Source: Heloderma charlesbogerti | Taxonomy: Eukaryota; Chordata; Lepidosauria; Squamata; Helodermatidae | DNA: 64,000 nt | Reading direction: 5' to 3' | Assembly (NCBI GenBank): GCA_026122225.1 | Contig: JANEZZ010001477.1 | Location: forward strand, 1,054,001 to 1,118,000 | The notes under the pieces: generated by a model | Databases searched by the model: none | What the model saw: only the letters and a program-made list of their open reading frames with translations | What the model was told of the DNA's origin: nothing | Program-made: the position numbers and the translations under genes | Shown here: positions 25,201 through 37,200 of the stretch, piece after piece | How the letters are laid out: each line of letters opens with the position of its first letter | Numbering within the stretch: the stretch's first letter is position 1

Positions 25201-28200
25201 CAACACCTTCTAGTACTAACACCAAAAAAAGATGTCCTTTTCATCATAGGAGATTGGAATGCCAAAGCAGGAAGTCAAGAAATCACCGGGATAACAGGCA
25301 AGCATGGCCTTGGTGTACAAAATGAAGCAGGACAAAGGCTAATAGAAAGGCGTATGACAAGGCTGCATACTGTCGCCCTGCTTATTTAACTTATATGCAG
25401 AGTACATCATGAGAAACACCGGGTTGGATGAATCATAGGTCGGAATTAAGATTGCCGGGAGAATTATCAACAACCTCAGATATGCAGATGATACCACCCT
25501 AATGGCAGAAAGCGAAGAGGATCTAAAGAGCCTCTTGTTGAGGGTGAAAGAGGAGAGCGCAAAAGCTGGTTTGAAACTCAACATTAAAAAAACGAAGATC
25601 ATGGCATCTGGCCCCATCACTTCCTGGCATATGGAAGGGGAAGAAATGGAAGCAGTGACAGATTTTACTTTCTTGGGCTCCAAGATCACCGCAGACGGTG
25701 ACTGTAGCCATGAAATTAAAAGACGCTTGCTCCTTGGGAGGAAAGCTATGGCACACCTAGACAGCATAGTAAGAAGCAGAGACATCACCTTGCCGACAAA
25801 GGTCTGTATAATTAAAGCTATGGTTTTCCCAGTAGTAAGGTATGGCTGTGAGAGCTGGACTATAAGGAAGGCTGAGCGCCATAGAATTGATGTTTTCGAA
25901 CTGTGGTGCTGGAGAAGACTCTTACGAGTCCCCTGGACTGCAAGGAGGTCAAATCAGTCAGTCCTAAAGGAAATCAACCCTGAGTGCTCATTGGAAGGAC
26001 AGATACTGAAGCTCAAACATTTCAGCCACCTCATGTGAAGAGAAAACTCCCTGGAAAAGACCCTGATGCTGGGAAAGATTGAAGGCAAAAGGAGAAGGGG
26101 ACGGCAGAGGATGAGATGGCTAGATAGCATCACCGATGCAATCAATATGAACTTAAGCACGCTCTGGGAGAGAGTGGAGGACAGGAAGGCCTGGCGTGCT
26201 ATGGGGTCACGAAGAGTTGGACACGACTTAATGACTGAATAACAACAATGGCAGTCTGTAACAGCTGAGAGTTACTGAAATATCTTTCCTTTCATCTGAG
26301 CAAATGAAAAATCTGTTTTAATATACATTTTGGCATGCAACTTTTTTTTTGTATTAACAGAAGGCAGCTACAGATTGCCATGTGGCCATGGAAGCAGGCT
26401 GGTATCTTCACTGGTGGAATAGAACAGCCAGATGTTAACAAGTGACATTAAGCAGTGAAGACACATTCACCAGAACACACCTTCCAGCTATAGTTGCATA
26501 AACACATTATTCCTGATCAGCCAGTTGGAAGGGATTTGTTTGTACTGCTAGTTGCATATAATGTGGTACTAAGTTTGTGGGTTTTTTTTTACAATTTATT
26601 TATTGTGAGTTTCAACAAAACAAAACAAAACAAACAAAAACATAACAAAACAAGAAAATATAACATACACTAAAATCTTCGATTTCAAATATTACGACAT
26701 TCAGGTGGCAGGGGAAAGAACAGATTACACATAAGCTTCAGTAAAAGCAGACCAGATATCCGAATACAAGCCTATTCACAAGTGACGCCTATATACCACT
26801 CTTTCAAATGTTGCTAGTGTTGTTATGCGGTGAACTTTTATCCTTCCAGTATCGTAGTATCAGTCTTTTAGCAGCCAAGAGGGCACAAAAGATCCATTTA
26901 CGCTGACCACGTGTTACATTCCAAAAACCAGGTAAATAGTTTAAGAGAACATGCACATCAGTAAATATTAACGAGCTTTCCAATACAAAGTTTAACCATA
27001 TGATAACTTCCTCCCCAAAGGAGGCAACTATTGGGCATTTCCAAAACATGTGAATAAAAGAAACGTTTATTGCACCTCCAACAATAGGCTGAGTTTGACA
27101 AACTTTTGTTAAAGGGACACTGTGGCACCCAATAGACCTGAAACAAAAGTTTTTGCTGAATAAGACATAACCGGAGGTCCACAGAGATATCAGATACAGA
27201 CACCAAAACAGCAGACCACTGGTTAGACAAAATAGGGCATTCCAGTTCCCTGTTCCATATACCTGGTCAGCTTCCATAAGTGTTTCCAATAGCAACTGAG
27301 GCTCAGAGGCAGTAAAAGCAGCAGGACTGAATCTAGATACTAACAAATGTTTCAGTTATGAATACTTTCATTCAGCTGCAGCAGGCAAATCAATCTCTTG
27401 CAAAGTTGAAAATTGCAAAAACTCATAATCAACACCCAATAATTGATCCAGGGTAAAGATAATTTTATCTGTCCAGGTCCGCCACAGAAATATGTTCTTT
27501 CCTGTTTTTAGATCTGGATTTCCCCATAAAGTCAATTTGGCATGGGAAAATGGGTCAAACTGTAATTGGCGTGACATTATACACCACGTATCTTTAACTG
27601 CCAAGATTGTGGGCGGAGGTCTATCCGCCTTAATATGCCAAGAACTTAATGCCATCCATTTGGAGAGAGGCTCCAGACAGGAAGATTCCAAAACTGACCA
27701 AGGTGGAAAACCAAACCCGAGTGGAAGCACTAAGTGCACTAACTGCAGCGCTAAGTCAATACCATAGGACTTGCCATCTTACCAAGCCACTCAAGCTTGA
27801 CAGACTACAACCCCCTTTGACAAAAGTTAACCAATTACTATGAGTAAGTTGCTCACCCCGGTATACAGTATTGCACTGACTCACAGCAATTTAATTTACT
27901 TCCCTGAGAGAGATTAATCTGGTTTGTATGTTCCTCCCTTGGCAACTTTGCATTTTCTTCACACTCGGATGAAAAATTAGTCTATATGGCCAACTTGCAC
28001 CATGCTGGTAAAATCTGTAGAAAAAGATATCTCTTTCTTACCTGTATAGGCAAAGCTCAATATAAGCAGCTTTAAAGCTAAGAAAACAAAATGCAGTAGC
28101 TCTCCAAGTAAATTCCTCTAATACCAGGATGTGGAACCTCTTTTTGAGCAGGCTAAAGTAATTCTATTGATACCCTGAATTTTTATGTGTATCTGTGATG

Positions 28201-31200
28201 TTCCCATCTTTGAAATTCTGATGTTTGTTTTAAAAAATGTTGTAGGCTGTCTTAAGCATTAAACAATGTGAATAACACAACCAGAAAGATGGGATACAAG
28301 TATTCTAATATATAGATATCTGAGATTATTTGCCAGGGTGTTATTTTCAAATTAGGTTGTGAGTTTTGAAGCTTCCTAACTTTAGAAATACACAATGTCC
28401 TTGAATTCAACACTACTTTAGTAAGCCAAAGGAATGGTTGGAGTGTGTAGACAACAGTGGGAAGTATGTAGTTCAATGCAGAACTTTTTAAATGCTGTAA
28501 TTGAGCCATTTTATATTATTATACTTCTCACAAGGTACATTCCATGCCAAATTTCATACTTATCAGACAAATAATATTTATTTTATAACAAACTGAACTT
28601 TCAGGCTGTATAATGATAAAATATTTAAGCAGCTAGACAGCTTAACTATAAAAATACTTTTGCGGCTCTGTAATATCTGTCTCTGTGTACACACACACAC
28701 ACACACACACACACACCACCCCAAATCTTGGCAAGTTAGAAAGTTATTTATAAAGGAGAGATTCAATTAAACCATGGAACCGTTTTGATGATATTGGGCA
28801 CTATCCAAGGTCAGGGTCACAGACCAAGTGATCATAGGCATCTACAAGATGCTCAAGGACATCTGGATCATGTGTTACTTTAACAAACAGCAACAAACTA
28901 AAAAGCAACTCATTAGACTGACTTCACGTGTTTCAAAGAAAAAGTGAGTGTGTGGAGAACACACTCTTGTTCTAAGCAGTAGAAAAGGGATCTGAAACCT
29001 TTAGGATGCACCTGCTATGAGGAGAGGATCTTGTGGAGTCTCAGGTTCTTACCAAGCACCAGCTTGGAATCAGAACTAAAGAAATGATTAAAGGAACAGA
29101 AATTACACACGTAAGAGATGACCAAATAAAACTGCCATTGACTTTAGGGACAGCCCAAGATATTTTGCTGCCTGAGGCAAAGGACAAGATGACTGCACTC
29201 TGTTCCATATACAGAAGCCCTCTGGACTGGCAGCTGAATCTTACTTCGACACTGGCAATGGAACAGCATCCTGCGCCACACCTGAGGGCAGCAGGCTAGG
29301 TGAGAGGGTGCAGGACAGGTTGTGTGGTACATAGTGCTCTGTTCTCCAAGAGTGGGGAATGGCTGGGTGGCTCAGGTGGAATGGTCAAGGAGTTGCTGCT
29401 GCTGCCCCACTCTACCTAATCGTAGGGCCAGCCCTGATTGGCTTAAGACCAACATTGGTGTGGCAATGCTCAGTAGGCCCTTCCTGGTGCTCCTACTTTG
29501 TTAACTGCTCCCCAAACATTCAGGCATTCTGGCCAGGAACATCAGAGCAGAACATACTTCCCTAATGTGGCACCCTCCATATGTTGGACTACCACTCACA
29601 TCAGCTCCAGACAGCATGGCAAATGGTCAAGGATGATGAGGGTTGTAGCCCAAAACATATCAAGGTCACCACATTGGGGAAGGCTGCAACAGAACTTGGC
29701 ATATGATCCAGGAATACATTTTATTTGCTTCTTCCCAATGTTGAGCGAACTCTTTCAAGAATACAGGAGAAAACAGATGGACCATTTGACAACTCTACTG
29801 TACATAAAACATGAAATTGGGAAAAATCTAGTTTTGTCTATTTTGATTAAACACCTTCCCCTAATAGATCATCACTATATTTCGTCTGTAGGAATAACAC
29901 CACTGTTTTCACGCTGTATCCTCTGGAAACACTGGGGTTCCTTGAAAGCTTAACAGGGACTCCTCCATGAGATCTGTAATGGCAGCCACATTTTCCGGAA
30001 AGACAGCTTTTCCACCACTACCAGTCTTCTTCTGCAATCTTCCCCAGCTGCAGGTCTGTACAGACACTGGATCGACATTAGACTTTTACTCTGGTACTGC
30101 AACTCCTGGCTCACTCACACAACACGCAATGTGCTCCCTGACCTATTATTCGGCTGCTACTTCTGCCACAACGTTCTGTTTTCTTCCCAGACCAATCTTA
30201 TGATGATTTTTGTTTTGTCTTGTGACTGCAGTTTCATTAGCCCAGACTCTTTGCATCTATAGTTAAGTGACGGCTATTTATTTGCTAGCAGGGACTATTC
30301 AAGAAGAGTTTACTGAGGCCTGTCTGGCAAGACTGGGAAGGTGAATTTTTAATAATAGACGGTGCTTATTGAGGCCTGTCTGGCAAGGTTGGGAAGGTGA
30401 GTTTTTAATAGTAGATGGTGCTGACAGTTGTATTTGCTTCTCCTTCACACAAAGGAAGCACTCTAGGGGATGTGTCAACAGGAAGGGGAAAATAGAGAAC
30501 TTAAAAACTACAGGCAGAAAAACCCAACCAGAAAACAATGTTGGGCTAACTGGTGGTATAGGCTTCCACAGCAAAAGGAAATAGAGAGACCTGGCATTAC
30601 TAACCACAGCTGAAGTGGTTACTAGGTTGCACAGAAGAAAACATAATTGAGCCTTAAGTATACATAATTGAGCCACAGACTTGGAAGTTACTTAGAAGCA
30701 TAAGACAGTATAGGTATATCTCCTCTATCTCCCTATCACAGGGGGCAAAGATCTGGGGAAGGGGGAAAGAAGTGTGGAGAGAAGCAGAGAAAGCTGGAAT
30801 CACCTTTGTTCCCCCCTTTCTTCCATTTTAACAATGTACATTGAGATTAACAACAAAAAATAGGGTCTGTGCCTTAATCTGCACAATATAATACTCTGAC
30901 TCATTACACCAAGATTTAGTCTCCTTTAGAAGGATTGCAATCAATGTCCAAACTCTCTGTAGTGGGATAAAGAAGAATGATTCTGGGTTTCTAACCTCAT
31001 TGTTTGTGCAATACCCAAGTATATTATTATAAGGAATACCTATGAAAAAAAATATTATTTGTTTGGGGCGGGGGAGAGATTCAAGTCTATTGGGGGAAAC
31101 ATACAGTTTGAAGATTTTTTAATCAATGTAAATTGGCAGTGCATATGCTTCAAGCATTAAAAAAAATTCATAGACTAAAGTTCCTGTTTCTTTCCATGAT

Positions 31201-34200
31201 TAAATTCCTTGGATAATATCCATGGTGCTAGAATGGTGCAGGAGACAGAGTGTTTTATTTGGATGTGGCAGACCCATGTTCTAATTTGGAATGTCCGTGG
31301 GCAAGTAATTCTCTCTCAACCCTTTTTTTTTAATCTCACAGGGCTGTTACGAAGGACACATAAGTAGTGTTTAACCAGAGAGGAAAGAGAGCTATACAGG
31401 GTACTGAAAACCTTCTTTACTGAAAGTCTGCTCCCTGCCTTTTGAGATTTCACTAAGGATTGCTCCATTTTTAAGTATATCTGCACAGCTAGACTTTTTT
31501 TAAAAAAAATGAGAATAAGGTTCACAGGATGCTGAATTTTGTGCAAGCTACAAAACTTTCCTTGCTCATGCAAAGAGCCCCTCCTCATATGCTCAGTTAC
31601 ACCCATGAAGATGGATGTAACTGAGGAAACAGCATGCAGGAAATAATTTGCACAAACCTACAGGAAATTGTCTATAGGTTAGTACACACTACTCACAGGC
31701 ATCTCCCGCATTCTCATGCCCAGTGAGGGCAAGGAAAGAGAGTGGTGGTATAACAAAAGCATGACTGCACTACAGAGAACCTCACAAGCATAGCAACAGA
31801 AGAACTGCTCTATAAAAAGCTGCTGTCGTCGGTTGTTTGCCCAATCGTGTGATGGGTGTGCTAGCCACCCACAGTGGGTTGTTCACAAAACAACCCACCC
31901 TGAGTGGCTTGCCAGCCACCATGGGCTAGCGTGACATGCAAACATGGCCTGTGTTTCCTAACTGAGGTAGAAGGTCAAAAGGGTAGCCTACAGAGGACTC
32001 CTTCCTTTTACCAAATGACTGTTAAAGGCTCTGACAAAGAATGCGCTATAGTGAGTAAGGGTAGTCATCTGATTCTTACAGGTCAGACCTGGAAATTAAG
32101 CATTTTGGGGGGTCCTCTGGCTCTCAATGAAATCGCAGTAGTATTTTAAAAGACACCAACAAAGTTGCATATAGTTTAACTTGGAAGGAAAATTGCTGTT
32201 AAAATGATGCCAGATAAATATTCTACACAGTTATCATTCATGCCTTTTGTGATTTTGTAGGAACATGCTGACAGTCACCCAAACACTTTATTACAGAGCT
32301 TCCCCACCCATGTGGGAGTTAGATTGTACAGCAAAGTAGACTTGTTGCTCCTGAACTACTGTTTGGAATAGCATGGCCCCCATGGATCCAGATGTTGGCC
32401 ACCCCGAGTGAGAAATGAGTTGACTGACTATGTGCTATGCAATAATATGGAGAATTACTCAGCACTGCAAATGAGACATCCTAACCAGCAGTTTAAATGG
32501 CATGTCATCTCCAGAGTCATCCAGTCAGTCAACAAGAATATTTCAAAGAAGTTATCCAGACCCTCTGTCTCTTTGATAAACTCTTCTTCAACTCTCAGAG
32601 AAACAGTATGTTTAAGCATACTCTATGAGAGCCAGGGCCTGCAGGAGAAGCTGCCATCACCGGGGAAGAGGCGTGCCGGCTGCTGCTGGGCCTGCTGCAG
32701 CTGCCGCCGCTGCCGCCACCAACACCAGGCCTTCCCTGCAGACTTCTGCCTGGCAGACCGCCAGTCCCTGCAGGACCAGGGCCCCAGGTACCGAGCCAAC
32801 TGTGCTGCTTCCACCTGCCCCTTCCTGGAGGGGCTACATAAGCTGGCTGGCTGAGGTGGCCTGGGAGAGCCAGGGCCTGCACGAGAAGCTGCCGCCATTG
32901 GGGAAGAGGCATGCCTGCTGCTGCTGCACTGCCGCCACCACCACTATCACTACTGTGGACTCCTGCCTGGCAGTATTTTTAAGGGGATTTTTTAATTGTT
33001 TTTTTTTTTGTTGTTTTTTTGTATTTAACTTCTGGGGGATTCTGTTGTGTTTTAAGGGGGGGTAGCCTGCCTGATAGGCGGGAGCGAGGGGGCATGTGTC
33101 CACCTGATGGAGGCAGTGGGGGAACTGTTGGGGGCCAGAACATACCGAGGCTGGGCGGCAGGCACTGGCGGAGCGCTAGGGGCAGGCCATGCCAGGTAAG
33201 GGGAACAAGGGAGAGACGTGTAGTATCTGTCCCCTGCTCCGGGCCTGTCCAGAGCCAAAGGATGGCTGGGAGAGGCGTGACTCCATCTTCTGGCCTTCGT
33301 TTGCTGCTCTGCAATGCCAGGTCTGTTACCCAGAAAACCTCCCCTCCGCAGGAGTGGAGGACCCATTAAAATGGTCCGCCCCAGGCGTCTTATGGATCCG
33401 AATGGATTCCTGAACGTGCTTGGGGATTCTCTGGGGCACGCCAATGGCCACTCGGTCAAGACCCTGGTGGGTGGCTGGAATGCCGCAATCACTGGGGCAT
33501 TAGATCAGGTGGCTCCGAAACGCCCTCTCCCCCTGAACAGGGCTCGGACTGCACCATGGTTCAATCTGCGGTTACGAGCTCTGAAACAGGAGGTGAGACA
33601 GCTAGAGCGCCGGTGGCGGAAGTCTTGCTCCAAAGACGATCAGACACGGGCTAGAGCTGTATCTTCAGCCTATCATGTGGCGGTGAAGGCAGCAAAAAAG
33701 GAATATTATGCTGCCTCTATCGCGTCTGCAGAGTGCTGTCCCAGGAGGCTGTTCCAAGTGGTCCGGAGCATGGTCGGTCCTGTGGCTCCGGAACCACTGG
33801 AGCATTCTACGGCCTCCTGTGAGGCCTTGGCAAGGCACTTTGCAGATAAAATTGATCAGATTAGGTGTGTTACTCCACACGCTGTGGATACAGTTAGTGA
33901 GCAAGAGGTGGCCTGTGGCAAACCGGTTTTGTGGGATCGGTTCCAGCTTCTTCCTTCTGATGAAGTGGACAAGGTGCTTTCACCTGCTTACTTGATCCTT
34001 GCCCATCTTGGCTCATTATGGGCTGCAGAGAGAGACTGGGTGAGGGGATCAGGGCGGTGGTGAATGCCTCCCTTGAGGAGGGAGTGATGTCATCAGCCCT
34101 CAAGGAGGCAGTGATAAGACTGCTCTTAAAGAAGCCCTCCTTGGATCCTCAAGTTCTGAACAACTTTCGCCCAGTCTCAAATCTGCCATTTTGGGGCAAG

Positions 34201-37200
34201 GTGACTGAGCGGGTGGTGGTGATGCAGTTGAAGGCACACTTGGAAGAAGGTGATTATCTAGACCCATTTCAGTTGGGCTTCAGGCTTGGGCATGGGAAAG
34301 AAATGGCCTTGGTCACCTTGGTGGATGATATGAGGAGGGCTCTGGATAGGGGTGAATGCTCCTTCCTTGTTCTCCTCGACCTCCCAGCAGCTTTTGATAC
34401 CATTGACTACGGTATCCTCCTGGACCGCCTGGAGGGGTTGGGCATTGGAGACACCATATTGCGGTGGTTCTGGTCCTTCCTCTCTGGCAGGTACCAGAGG
34501 GTAGCACTGGGAGAGGAGGTTTCCGACCCATGGCCACTCACTTGTGGGGTGCCATGGGGTTCCATCCTCTCCCCGATACTATTTAACATATATGTGAAGC
34601 CGCTGGGAGCTATCATCAGGAGGTTTGGGGTGTGGTGTCATCAATATGCGGATGACACGCAGCTCTACCTCTCGTTCAAATCTTCACCAAGGTTGGCTGT
34701 AGAATCCCTGTCCAAATGTCTGGAGACGGTGAGTGGCTGGATGGGGAGGAATAAGCTGAAGCTGAACCCTGACAAGACCCAGGTACTTTTGGTGGGAGAC
34801 AAGAGGAGGCTGGGGGATGTTGACCTGGTGTTGAATGGGGTACGGCTACCCTTGAAAGACCAGGTCCACAGCCTGGGGGTCATTTTGGACTCCCAGCTGT
34901 CCATGGAGGCTCAGGTGTCAGCTATGAGCCGGACAGCGCTATATCAACTCCATCTGATACGGCGGCTGCGCCCCTTCCTTCCCGACCATCTGCTCCCATT
35001 GGTAGTACATGCCCTGGTCTCCTCTCATTTGGACTACTGTAATGAGCTCTATGGGGGGTTACCCTTGAAGATGGTTCGGAAGCTGCAGCTGGTACAGAAC
35101 GCAGCGGCTCGCCTGATTACAGGCAGCCGCCAGCAAGATCACATCACTCCAGTGCTGAAGGAGTTGCACTGGTTACCAGTTGTTTTCTGGGCCAAATTCA
35201 AGGTGTTGGTTTTCACCTTTAAAACCCTATATGGTTCCAGCCCAGCCTATCTTAAGGAGTGCCTCCAGCAACACCAGACACGCCGCTTAACAAGATCAGC
35301 CTCGGATGGCCTTCTCTCTGTCCCATCAGCCAGGACAGCTAGACTGGTGGGGACGAGGGAGAGAGCCTTTTCTGTGGTGGCCCCCACTCTGTGGAACTCC
35401 CTCCCTAGGGAACTCCGCCATGCCCCCTCTTTAATGAGCTTCCACCGTGCATTAAAAACGTGGTTGTTCAGGCAGGCATTTGGGGTGGGTTAGGGTATTT
35501 TAGGAAATGTTTTTACTGTAGAATTTTATTGTTTTAAACTGTTTTATTATATGCTGTACATCGCCCAGAGTGGCTGGGTGACCAGCCAGATGGGCGATTA
35601 ATAAATTTAATAAATAAATAAATTTAAACTGGCAAGTGCTGCTTTTTTCAAATTTGGAAGAAGTCGCTGACATTTTCACTTAATCCCCATATATTAAATT
35701 TGTTAGCTGGTAAGAAGAGCCAACACTCCCATTTTATTAAATGCTTAATAAGGGTGCTTACTATACCTTGCCATAAAAACCACTCATCTGGTATAATGGG
35801 ATATGCTGGGTTCCACCATACATCTCAATAACCTCTTCATCAGGCACTGGTTTCAGCCCTCTATAAATAAGGTACAAAAAGTTTCAGTAGAACTTAAATG
35901 AGATTTTAAAAAAACAAACCACCAATGGAGCGACAGCTCTTTACGTAGCCAAAAAATCAAACAGGAATGAACCTTCATACCAAGTCCATTTCTAATGTAG
36001 TATGGCATTTTATTTGTTCCCTGAATCATTAAAGCAGAGACTAAACATTTCATTTGTACATTGGTGGCTAGCTGTGTTCACTTCACTGAGAATAACATCT
36101 GGCTGGTTGTTCTGTGAAACTTTTTAAAAGAGTTATATAGTGGAGATGTTCCATTATATTTTGGAAGAGATCGTGCAAGTGAATAGAAACAACGTGATTT
36201 TATTAGAATGTTCATAAAGCTCAAGGTACTGTTTTTAGTTTAAATGTATGGTGGTTCAGTACTGCCCCATTGACCTAAGCTCCTTTTATTAGTCAACTAA
36301 CCACATACCTTCACAACTGCCTTTTGAAAAAGTAGTACAAAAGAGCTTCATGTACCACAATTTTCAAGCGGAAATATTTTATTACGTTCTATCCAAATTG
36401 ACATTGATAAGCACAAGATATCTGAAGCAAAGAGAATTGCCAACTTTGGGGAGCCAGAGAGGTCATACGCTCCAAGGTTAGGAACGAAACAGAAGTTGCC
36501 TAAATCTAGAAGTGCCTCCCAAAACAATAATGTTATAGGATAAGAGAAACTAAAACTCCCCCCTTCTCATCCAGTGTTCTTGGTATTGCATTTTGGAAGT
36601 TATGCAACTAGACTGGACTGGTATGTGACTGAATCAGCTACTTAAATTAATAGGATACCACATAGTTGCAAAAGAAGAATGTGAATGTCCCGGGATCATA
36701 GCAAGAACTGCTTCTTCAGAGCAGAATTTTCTACTAGACTCTGGTTCAAAGACTGTATAGCTTGTGCTCACCCACCCACTGCCACTTCCCTGCCCAGTTT
36801 ATGTATTATTACATTTATTATGGTTCCCTGAAGCTATAGGTTTAATATTTAACTATAATAATATTTATAATGTTCAAGAATTAAAAGCTATTAAGGAGCA
36901 TAACAAGAAACCTACATAATTTTGAGAACTATTCACCAAAACTGACAACTCTTCCAAATGAATAAACATGAACTTTGAAGAATCTCTTCAAACATAATGT
37001 TCTGAACTTCAGACAAGAGTTTTAATAGACTGCTAGAAGATTTTGTTTTTATTCTCAGAAAGGATGTTTTCATATAACTCCAGTTACAAATATGGCAGCT
37101 ATGCATATCAGAGCAGGATGTCAGCTTCTTTCTTTATAGTGTTCTGGTAACTATAGTTAAACTTGTTAATCTTCTTGATGCAGCTTGTGCATGTTTCAAC

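Noticed and set aside
26804..27739. Two adjacent minus-strand frames that could look like a host membrane protein
   Set aside because: The sequence pattern ([11 protein letters not shown] and [16 protein letters not shown]) fits the end of L1-type ORF2, and an A-rich tail follows in the right direction.
32408..33369. Several overlapping frames on both strands at 32.4-33.4 kb
   Set aside because: They lie in the GC-rich tandem 5' region of an L2 LINE; Ala/Cys/Pro-rich low-complexity translations with no family.
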